Of a stretch of DNA of 64,000 nt, positions 16,269 through 23,561 are shown piece by piece. Position 1 is the stretch's first letter, and each line of letters opens with the position of its first letter. The stretch lies in NCBI RefSeq assembly GCF_000730385.1, contig NZ_CP008849.1:3038001-3102000 (forward strand), read 5' to 3'. The notes under the pieces are model-generated. The model made no database searches, had not been told where the DNA came from, and saw only the letters and a program-made list of their open reading frames with translations. Source of the DNA: Alteromonas australica. GTDB lineage: Bacteria > Pseudomonadota > Gammaproteobacteria > Enterobacterales > Alteromonadaceae. The position numbers and the translations under genes were made by a program.

Positions 16269-16472
16269 ATGGCAAAATCGATAGTAGACTTCTTAGTAGA
16301 ATTAGACACAAACAGTAAATTGATGGAAGCGTATAAAAAAGATCCCGTAGGAATTGCTGCCGACTATGGCCTATCGGATGAAGAACTAAAACTGATTGAA
16401 AACAAAGATTGGGACGAAGTAGCAAAACGCTTTGACGATACAAGTAAAGCCATTCGTGTTGTTAACTATTAG
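16269..16472 (+). CDS. Split borosin precursor peptide (SonA-like)
   Basis: 67 residues. Residues 4-55 form a small all-helical domain (VDFLVELDTNSKLMEAYKKD, then GIAADYGLSDEELKLIENKD) similar in layout to the borosin-binding domain of Shewanella SonA: a D-F-x3-L start, LMExYKxxP, YGLSDEEL. The short tail DDTSKAIRVVNY (56-67) is the likely core; I62, V64 and V65 are candidate sites of backbone N-methylation, by analogy with the hydrophobic targets in known borosins. There is no signal peptide and no obvious protease site. The ribosome binding site AGGAAA is good, and the gene is 12 bp after its methyltransferase. Confidence 0.85.
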   Translation: MAKSIVDFLVELDTNSKLMEAYKKDPVGIAADYGLSDEELKLIENKDWDEVAKRFDDTSKAIRVVNY

Positions 16473-16489
16473 TTGAAACACTGCAGTCA

Positions 16490-19400
16490 ATGATGCGATG
16501 TATCTGCCGTAACATAAATGCCATCTTTTTTCTGGTGGCATTGCCCCTGCTCGCCTTTCAGGCGCTAGCAGATACCGCTTCCTATCCCCTCAGTTTACTA
16601 GACGGGCTAAGAGATCGAATTCGCGAAAACGACTCCTCGGTTGACGACACACTTTCAAAGTTAGAAGACTTCTTTGTCAACAACACCAACGACTTTGAAC
16701 AGGCGCGCTATTTAAACCTAAAATCCTACCACCACATTCTAAAACAGAATTACCTGGCAGGTTACGAACTCCTTCTAGAGGCTCGTGAGTTTGCAAATGC
16801 CAGCAATAACATACTGGCTCTAGCCGAATCCTATCGATTAGAAGGATTAATTTTAGATTTCTCTGGCGAGCACGCGAATGCGTTAGAAGCATTAAACCGC
16901 TCTTTGGAACTATACAATAAAGTGCAAAGTTCGAGGGTATTGCTGGTATACAGTGGTATGGGGAATGTCTACATGTCGCTGAAAGACTATGAACAAATGT
17001 TGACGTTCGGACAGCAATACCTGTCTACCGCCCAACGTTTTCATAGCCGTCAAGATGAAGGTATTGCGTATTTTTTCCAGGGATACACACAAAAGAGGTT
17101 GGGAAACTACCAAGAAGCCAAAGTTAACTTATTACTTGCCGACAACCTGTTAAGCGAGGTTCAGTATCCCTTTATGGGCATTGTTTATAGTGCCATGGCA
17201 GACCTTCACATTGCTCAGGGCAATTTAAACGAGGCATTGAAAAAGCTAAATCAAGCAGCCGAAGTAGATCGTCAAGTTGGCTTTCGGTACAACGAAGGCA
17301 CTTACCTACTTCAACTAGCCGAGATATATAGGCAGAGAGGTGAGAACGAACTCGCCATTGCGGAACTAGAAGCCGGGCTAAATAAAACGGCTATTCAAAA
17401 CGACAAAGTCGTACTTTTAGACCTGCTAGAACAGTTGATTACTCTCTATGAAGCGGCAGATAATTATCGCATGGCACTCAACTATGCAAAGCAATATAGA
17501 GAAGTGTATACACAAAGTTTCAACGAACAACAGTCAAGACTGCTGGCATTGAATCGCGTACGTCTAGCGATATCCGAAAAAGAAGAAACGATAGAGTTGC
17601 TGGAAAAAGACAACCAGCTAAAAGAGCAGCGCAATCTCATTCAACAAAAGCAAAACACTTTCCAGCTGTATTTTATCGGATGCGTTATTTTGTCTTTGGT
17701 ATTAGTTATTGGCCTTTTAATGCGCACCAGGCAACAGCGTAAAGCGCTGGATAATCTTACGCAAGATTTGCAAAAAGCCACCAAAGCTAAGTCTGACTTT
17801 CTTGCTCGTATGAGCCATGAAATACGTACGCCATTAAATGCTATTATCGGTCTTACCAAGCTTTCACAGCGTGCTGCAGAAAATCAAGAGCAGCAAACCA
17901 ACCTTATACAAATAGAAGGGGCATCGCAAACGCTCCTCGCCATCATCAAAGATATTCTAGACTTTTCAAAAATCGAAGCCGGAAAGTTAGATATAGAGTC
18001 GACCCAATTTAATTTAGATGCCTTGGTGAATCAGACCATTCGTCTTCATTTAGCCCGCGCGGATGAAAAGCACATAGAGCTCATTCAACACATTGCCAGA
18101 GATGTGCCGCATAACTTAGTTGGCGACCCCCTGCGAATTCAACAAGTATTAAGTAATTTGCTAAGTAACGCGTTAAAGTTTACGGAAGATGGGCTAGTTT
18201 CCGTGAGCGTGAGATGTACAAAAGAAGAACAAAATATTCAGCTTGAATTTGAAGTCAAAGACACGGGAATAGGCTTGAGTAGTAAACAAAAAGCCAAACT
18301 GTTCAAGCCCTTTAACCAAGGTGACGAGTCTATCTCACGTCGCTTCGGTGGTACCGGCTTGGGGCTGGCAATTTGTAAGCAGCTCACCACTTTAATGGGT
18401 GGAGACATCTGGGTAGAAAGCCAACTAGGAAAAGGCGCAAGTTTTCATTTCACGGTTAATGTGAAGCAAGATCCTGCGCAGCAGATTGTCTCACCATCTA
18501 TGCAACTGTCAGCGCTTAAGGTGCTGATTGCTGATGACATCAGTATGTCTCGCGAAGCTATTACCGAAGCCTTATCCATGGCGAATATTCACGCCGACAA
18601 AGCCACCGGCGGTAAAGAAGCGGTGACGAGAGTGCGTGAGGCCGTCACCAGTAACCACCCCTATGATGTTCTTATATTAGACTGGAATATGCCCGATATA
18701 GATGGTTTGGAAGTGGCTGCCATCATTAACCAGGAGTTTCCAAATAAACAGCCAAAGGTGATTATGCTTTATGCCTTTGAGTCGCCACATATGCGTGAAC
18801 AAGCGAACCAACTAGGCATTCACACCTTTATTAAAAAGCCTTTTGGTAGCAGCGACTTAGTCAACAAGCTTCAAGAGCTCTGCCTTACGGTGAAGAGTAA
18901 TGTAAAAGCAGCAGACACTATTCAGGTACCCGATCTCACTGGCATAAAAATTCTATTTGCCGAAGATAACGCACTGAATCAGAAGGTAGCACTGGGTTTG
19001 TTAACCGATACTCATGCTACCATTAGCGTTGTCAATAATGGGTTAGAGGCGTTAAAGGCGCTACGCGAAGATAGCACATTCGATGTGGTATTGATGGATA
19101 TTCAGATGCCCATCATGGATGGTTTAACCGCAGCAAAACGCATTCGCGAAGAATTGAAACTCACTCTTCCAATTATTGCGATGACCGCCCACGCTATGCA
19201 GCAAGATATAGATAAGAGCCATGCGGCAGGAATGGATGGGCATATCAATAAGCCTGTGGACCCAAATCGATTTTTCGATGTGCTCGTTGAAGTGCTAAAC
19301 GATCAAAAGTTACATTCAATACCCAGCAACGAAGCGCCATTAGGTTTAGCCTCTTCTGATGCGTTTGTGCCTAATTCCCTTAGCTTTATTGATAAAAAGC

Positions 19401-19717
19401 AAGCGATGCAGGCATTGCTAAATGATGAATCCCTGTATACAGAATTGACTAACGACTTTGTAGCACTCGGCCCCGAATTACATGCGCTTCGCACTGCCAT
19501 TGACGAAAAAGATTTCTCGTCAATATTAAGGATTGCACATATTTACACTACAGCGCTTAAATACATCGGGGCTTATGGGTTAGCTGAGCTTGCGAGGTCA
19601 ATAGAGTTAACCATCCAACAAAACGAACAAGACAAGGTTGAAGGCTTTTTCGTGCAGTTAAATCTATTACATAGCGAGCTCACTAAAATGAACGCAAAAT
19701 TCGAGCAACAAAGATAG
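16490..19717 (+). CDS. TPR-sensor hybrid histidine kinase linked to borosin genes
   Basis: 1075 residues. An N-terminal signal/anchor (to about 28) is followed by a periplasmic array of TPR-type repeats (about 35-370), a coiled coil, a transmembrane helix (about 390-410), a HisKA domain with H443 in MSHEIRTPLNA, an ATPase domain (N box NLLSNALKF, G boxes DTGIGLS and GGTGLGLAI), a receiver with D731, a second receiver with D870 (MDIQMPIMDG), and a C-terminal HPt-like domain with H1017. The HPt lacks the usual H-x-LKG motif (here AHIYTTALKYIGA). The first receiver sequence ADDISMS has a less canonical acid pair. It starts 17 bp after the precursor gene, so it is probably in the same operon. Confidence 0.88.
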   Translation: MMRCICRNINAIFFLVALPLLAFQALADTASYPLSLLDGLRDRIRENDSSVDDTLSKLEDFFVNNTNDFEQARYLNLKSYHHILKQNYLAGYELLLEAREFANASNNILALAESYRLEGLILDFSGEHANALEALNRSLELYNKVQSSRVLLVYSGMGNVYMSLKDYEQMLTFGQQYLSTAQRFHSRQDEGIAYFFQGYTQKRLGNYQEAKVNLLLADNLLSEVQYPFMGIVYSAMADLHIAQGNLNEALKKLNQAAEVDRQVGFRYNEGTYLLQLAEIYRQRGENELAIAELEAGLNKTAIQNDKVVLLDLLEQLITLYEAADNYRMALNYAKQYREVYTQSFNEQQSRLLALNRVRLAISEKEETIELLEKDNQLKEQRNLIQQKQNTFQLYFIGCVILSLVLVIGLLMRTRQQRKALDNLTQDLQKATKAKSDFLARMSHEIRTPLNAIIGLTKLSQRAAENQEQQTNLIQIEGASQTLLAIIKDILDFSKIEAGKLDIESTQFNLDALVNQTIRLHLARADEKHIELIQHIARDVPHNLVGDPLRIQQVLSNLLSNALKFTEDGLVSVSVRCTKEEQNIQLEFEVKDTGIGLSSKQKAKLFKPFNQGDESISRRFGGTGLGLAICKQLTTLMGGDIWVESQLGKGASFHFTVNVKQDPAQQIVSPSMQLSALKVLIADDISMSREAITEALSMANIHADKATGGKEAVTRVREAVTSNHPYDVLILDWNMPDIDGLEVAAIINQEFPNKQPKVIMLYAFESPHMREQANQLGIHTFIKKPFGSSDLVNKLQELCLTVKSNVKAADTIQVPDLTGIKILFAEDNALNQKVALGLLTDTHATISVVNNGLEALKALREDSTFDVVLMDIQMPIMDGLTAAKRIREELKLTLPIIAMTAHAMQQDIDKSHAAGMDGHINKPVDPNRFFDVLVEVLNDQKLHSIPSNEAPLGLASSDAFVPNSLSFIDKKQAMQALLNDESLYTELTNDFVALGPELHALRTAIDEKDFSSILRIAHIYTTALKYIGAYGLAELARSIELTIQQNEQDKVEGFFVQLNLLHSELTKMNAKFEQQR

Positions 19718-19751
19718 CACTAAACTCATCACCCCACACAAGCAACAAAGC

Positions 19752-20906
19752 CTAAAGCGTTAGCCTTCCATTAGAGATAAGCCCCCAAATAACCCCCGCA
19801 AAGCCACTGCCAATACCCAGCACTAAACATGCATAATTCAACACCTTCATAGAACCAGTGGTTTTCCTTTTTGCTTTACCACTTTCATTGAATTCTGCAT
19901 TTTCGTGAAGAAAAGCCATGTTTCTTATCATCAACACGAATAAACCAAAAGCAAATATGGTGTAAGTCACCACCGGCGCCACCCAATCAAGAGTGAGTTC
20001 ATATGCGGCGGTAATAACCAGCCCCCAAAGTAAAACCCAGGCTATAAGTTCGTTTCGATAGCGCTTCATAGTGCGTTTGCTGTCTTTGTTAGGCAAGTTT
20101 GACAGCGCCGTCTTCGACGACCACATGATTACCAATACGGCCATAAATGCACCGATGAGCGACCCGCCCAATATACTTAACGCTTTCAACCAGAAACTGC
20201 TTCCCGCTTTGCTTCCCGCCGATACCGACGTTAGGCTGCCTGATACCATAGCAGCGGCAACAGGCCCGCTTGGGGTGATTAACCCCAGCACCACAGCGCT
20301 AAAACCAATACTGGGGGCTGTACTGTAAATAGCACTACCTACGTGCTTTAGCATCTCACTTTTCAAAGCAACCCGCGCACGTGAGAGCTTTTTTCGTACG
20401 GAGGATTCAGTGAGGTTCAGCAATTGTGCCACCTGTTTGCTGGATTGCTCTTCACGGTAGTAAAGCAGTACTATTTCTCTACTCTCCTCAGAAAGCTGGT
20501 CGATAAATTGTGCAACTAGACGCTTGTGTTGTTCTTGACTAAGTTTTTCATATTGCACGTCGTTGGCAGTCGCCATTTGCGCTAACAGTAAAGTGGCTTC
20601 ATCGGAATCTACGCGGGCGTTAACTCTGTTGTCTCTAAGGAAATTCAACGCCGCATATCGCGTGGTTTGCCTGAGCCAAGGCAAGAAACTTTCCGGCTTT
20701 TTCAATTGCTTCAAATTTTGCCATACACTTACGAACACTTGCTGAGCTATTTCTTCGCTATCATCCACATCTTTCACAATTGCTAGCGCAATGGTACTTA
20801 CCAAATTCTGTGAACGACGAATAATACGCTCGTAGGCTTGCTGATCGCCCTGTTGAGCCAAGATAATGTCGGCACTCTCGGCGTGTGCTATCTGAGCATT
20901 CAACAT
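19752..20906 (-). CDS. ECF-type sigma factor with a C-terminal membrane domain
   Basis: 384 residues. The first 185 are a sigma-70 family ECF factor: region 2 with DVDDSEEIAQQVFVSVWQNL and PWLRQTTRYAALNFLRD, region 4 with LSEESREIVLLYYREEQSSKQVAQLLNLTESSVRKKLSRAR. The rest holds four or five hydrophobic segments (about 215-235, 257-275, 300-320, 325-345, 365-385), so the factor is tethered to the inner membrane, with no separate anti-sigma gene nearby. This suggests control by membrane state or proteolysis. The start at 20906 is supported by GGAG 8 bases upstream; the hydrolase gene upstream ends 2 bp before, so translation is probably coupled. Confidence 0.85.
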   Translation of the reverse strand: MLNAQIAHAESADIILAQQGDQQAYERIIRRSQNLVSTIALAIVKDVDDSEEIAQQVFVSVWQNLKQLKKPESFLPWLRQTTRYAALNFLRDNRVNARVDSDEATLLLAQMATANDVQYEKLSQEQHKRLVAQFIDQLSEESREIVLLYYREEQSSKQVAQLLNLTESSVRKKLSRARVALKSEMLKHVGSAIYSTAPSIGFSAVVLGLITPSGPVAAAMVSGSLTSVSAGSKAGSSFWLKALSILGGSLIGAFMAVLVIMWSSKTALSNLPNKDSKRTMKRYRNELIAWVLLWGLVITAAYELTLDWVAPVVTYTIFAFGLFVLMIRNMAFLHENAEFNESGKAKRKTTGSMKVLNYACLVLGIGSGFAGVIWGLISNGRLTL

Positions 20907-20908
20907 CC

Positions 20909-21898
20909 CTATTTCTCCAAAAATGAGCGAATTTGATTCACTAACCATGTCGGTTGGTCGTACATAATGAAATGCCGCGCTTCTGTGTTCATAACCACTT
21001 TAGCATTCTTTACATCAACAAATTGTTGTTCATATAAATACTGTGCGTGCTGGTATTGAGCATCATCACTAAAGCCTCCCGATGCGCCCAACATGAGTAT
21101 AGGGGTTTGGCTGTGTTTAAGAGGCTGCCTGAGATCTCTTGTCATGACTTCATACATGGCATTTCCAGCCGTTGGCGGGTGAGAGTCTTTTGCCATTTCG
21201 ATGATGCGAGCTTGATCATCAGGCGCTGTGGCTTGAATAAAAATACCGCGTTTTGTTTGCTCTGCCAATTGGTCAGGCTTCATTGCACTAAACATAGCCT
21301 TAAATGCTTGGGCTTGCGGCTCAAGTTGGCTTACTTCAGTATCGTTACTACGCGTAAAAACAGGCCCAATAAATGGCAAGCCATCTATTGATACCACTTT
21401 CCCAATTATCTCTTCATGCTCTGCAGCAAGGGTTAACGCTATTAACCCTCCCATGCTATGCCCAACGACATGAGGCTTGCTTAGCTTGTTGACTGCAATA
21501 TAATCGCGAAGCTCCTTTATTAACGTGTCGAAATTAAATTCCCCGTTTTGAGGCGTGCCCCCAAAGCCTTTTATCGCAACAATATGAACATCAAACTGCG
21601 AATTAAAATGTTCTGTAATCCCCTCGTAAACCGACGCGTTCGACATCAAACCAGGGATAAAGATAATCGCTTTTTTATTCGTATTACTTGCGTGCTGTTC
21701 AACAATAGCAGTGCCTAGATTTGTAATACGCTCATCACTGGGAGTGATCATAGTTTTGGCTTGTAACGCAGTTGGTATTACCACGCCTAAAATTAGCATA
21801 AACACAGCAAATTTCTGCCAAAACCCAGTGGACTGAACCAAAGTAGTTCTCTTTAGACCCTGTAATAGCCATTTGCTCACATGTAAGACCCGTTTCAT
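20909..21898 (-). CDS. Exported alpha/beta hydrolase coupled to the sigma gene
   Basis: 329 residues. An N-terminal hydrophobic segment (about 28-46, ending LQA) acts as signal peptide or anchor. IIFIPGLMSNASVYEGI gives the oxyanion hole, VVGHSMGGLIAL the nucleophile elbow, GASGGFSDDAQ the probable acid loop, and ARHFIMYDQP the base histidine. It is a serine hydrolase acting in the periplasm on an unknown ester or amide. The ATG at 21898 has AGGAAT upstream; a longer frame starting 72 bases earlier has no support. It and the sigma gene form a tight pair, so it could supply the signal sensed by the sigma factor's membrane domain. Confidence 0.8.
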   Translation of the reverse strand: MKRVLHVSKWLLQGLKRTTLVQSTGFWQKFAVFMLILGVVIPTALQAKTMITPSDERITNLGTAIVEQHASNTNKKAIIFIPGLMSNASVYEGITEHFNSQFDVHIVAIKGFGGTPQNGEFNFDTLIKELRDYIAVNKLSKPHVVGHSMGGLIALTLAAEHEEIIGKVVSIDGLPFIGPVFTRSNDTEVSQLEPQAQAFKAMFSAMKPDQLAEQTKRGIFIQATAPDDQARIIEMAKDSHPPTAGNAMYEVMTRDLRQPLKHSQTPILMLGASGGFSDDAQYQHAQYLYEQQFVDVKNAKVVMNTEARHFIMYDQPTWLVNQIRSFLEK

Positions 21899-22041
21899 AT
21901 TCGTATTCCTCTCGTTTATAAAAATGGACAGCAAATCATTTGCTGGACATATAACTAAGAAACACGCCACGAGAAAAGTGTGACAACATTTTTGCTGGTA
22001 AGTAGTAAAAGGTATCCGTAATACATGGGGAGTGAATAAAA

Positions 22042-22151
22042 AATGGGGTCAGAGTACTTTATTCACTCCTTTGCATTTTTACGAAGCGCTTAACAGAGCC
22101 TAGGAAAATGAGGGCAGAGTTTATAGCTTTATAAAGTACTCTGACCCCATT
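22042..22151. repeat. REP-like palindrome 8, long-spaced pair
   Basis: Arms 22042-22057 and 22136-22151 (16 bases each, inverted), about 78 bases apart. The left arm is itself framed by a further inverted repeat, GAGTGAATAAA against TTTATTCACTC. It lies after the osmC-like gene in the minus direction. Confidence 0.9.
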
Positions 22152-22159
22152 ATTTGTGG

Positions 22160-22591
22160 TTACTGGTTAAGAGTAAACTCGAGGGTAATCTTGGTATCAA
22201 GCAGTTGCGAAACAGGGCAGTTCTCTTTGGCTTCTTGCGCTATATTGTCAAACTCGTCTTCGCTAATGCCCTCAACGCTGGCGTCTAAGGTAAGTGCCGA
22301 CTGACTAATTTCATAACCGTCGTCATTTTTATCTAAGCTTATTCTTGCTGTGGTGTTTAGTTCACCATCGTCGTAGCCCGCTTCTGACAATGCGAAGGAC
22401 AATGCCATGGTAAAGCAGCTCGCATGTGCCGCGCCAATGAGCTCTTCAGGGTTAGTTCCTTTCCCTTCTTTAAATCGCGTATTAAATCCGTAAGGCTGAT
22501 TAGCTAATGCGCCGGTTTCTGTAGAAATACTACCTTTTCCCTCTTTACCTAAAGGCTTATAGGTTGCGCTGCCTGATTTAACTATGCTCAT
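22160..22591 (-). CDS. OsmC/Ohr-family peroxiredoxin
   Basis: 143 residues of the OsmC family, thiol peroxidases that detoxify organic hydroperoxides. Typical features are NPEELIGAAHASCFTMALSFAL (about residues 48-69) with the first reactive cysteine, and a late AKENCPVSQLL with the second cysteine. GSISTETGALANQPYGFNTRFKEGKG near the N terminus matches the OsmC (rather than Ohr) branch. The ATG at 22591 has AAGGAG 7 bases upstream. Confidence 0.9.
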   Translation of the reverse strand: MSIVKSGSATYKPLGKEGKGSISTETGALANQPYGFNTRFKEGKGTNPEELIGAAHASCFTMALSFALSEAGYDDGELNTTARISLDKNDDGYEISQSALTLDASVEGISEDEFDNIAQEAKENCPVSQLLDTKITLEFTLNQ

Positions 22592-22889
22592 CAATTATCT
22601 CCTTGCGTTTTTCGTCCAAACCCTAGATACGGTTTGTATATTAAAAACATATCGATGCAAGTGCTTTGCCGACCTTAAACCTTAGCTAAAGGCCTTATTT
22701 TATAAAGGCTACAGACATTTCCCCCTCCCCATTACCAGTATCTATATATAGGTGGTACGTGTAGCCTACATAGTCAATTGAAAATTTTACGCGCAATCAC
22801 CCGAAAACCATTGAAAGCTATTTCAACTTAATCCGTTCTGTATGAGTAAGCCGTATTTTCTAATTAAACGTTACTCTTATAGGTTAATA

Positions 22890-23483
22890 ATGAAATTTAT
22901 TTTATCTGCATTGTTGTTAAGCGCCCTGCTTGTTGCGCCTGTGGCCAACGCTGACGAGGCTGTTTTAGCGGGTGGGTGCTTCTGGTGTATGGAATCAGAC
23001 TTTGAAAAATTAGATGGCGTCACCCGTGTTATTTCGGGGTTCACTGGCGGTACTACGCCAAACCCTACTTACAATGGAGATCACAAAGGGCACTATGAAG
23101 CGGTAAAAATCACTTATGACGAAAGCAAAGTATCTTACCGACAAATACTCGATCACTATTGGGTGAACATAGACCCTTTCGACGCCCGCGGTCAATTTTG
23201 TGATAAAGGCCCAAGCTATTTAAGCGCAATATTTGTGGCCAACGACCAAGAACGAGCAATTGCCGAGGAAACCAAAAATGCCATACAGGCACAATTTCCT
23301 AAACAAACCGTGGTAACACCAATACTAAACGCATCCACTTTCTACCCGATTAAGGGTGATGAAATTGGCCACCAAGACTTCTACAAAAAAAGCCCCGTGC
23401 GCTACAAATTATACCGCTGGAACTGTGGGCGCGATAAACGCTTAGAAGAAATTTGGGGAGATAAAGCGACTGGCAAATCTTAG
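22890..23483 (+). CDS. msrA: Exported peptide methionine-S-sulfoxide reductase
   Basis: 197 residues. A signal peptide (MKFILSALLLSALLVAPVANA) indicates a periplasmic MsrA. The active site is GGCFWCMESDFEKL, where the first cysteine attacks methionine-S-sulfoxide; FTGGTTPNPTY, YDESKVSY and YWVNIDPFDARGQFCDKGPSYLSAIF complete the family signature. The ATG at 22890 is chosen because it begins the signal peptide and has AGG 6 bases upstream; an earlier ATG (22842) would put a charged extension before it. With OsmC next door this is a small oxidative-damage neighbourhood. Confidence 0.9.
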   Translation: MKFILSALLLSALLVAPVANADEAVLAGGCFWCMESDFEKLDGVTRVISGFTGGTTPNPTYNGDHKGHYEAVKITYDESKVSYRQILDHYWVNIDPFDARGQFCDKGPSYLSAIFVANDQERAIAEETKNAIQAQFPKQTVVTPILNASTFYPIKGDEIGHQDFYKKSPVRYKLYRWNCGRDKRLEEIWGDKATGKS

Positions 23484-23491
23484 CCAGAAAA

Positions 23492-23550
23492 AATGGGGTC
23501 AGAGTACTTTTCGCCAAAGTGCGTCATGAAAAATGTACTCTGACCCCATT
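23492..23550. repeat. REP-like palindrome 9
   Basis: Arms 23492-23507 and 23535-23550 between two convergent genes (msrA and the hybrid kinase), nine bases after the msrA stop and followed by seven T. A likely shared terminator. Confidence 0.9.
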
Positions 23551-23561
23551 TTTTTAGCTTT

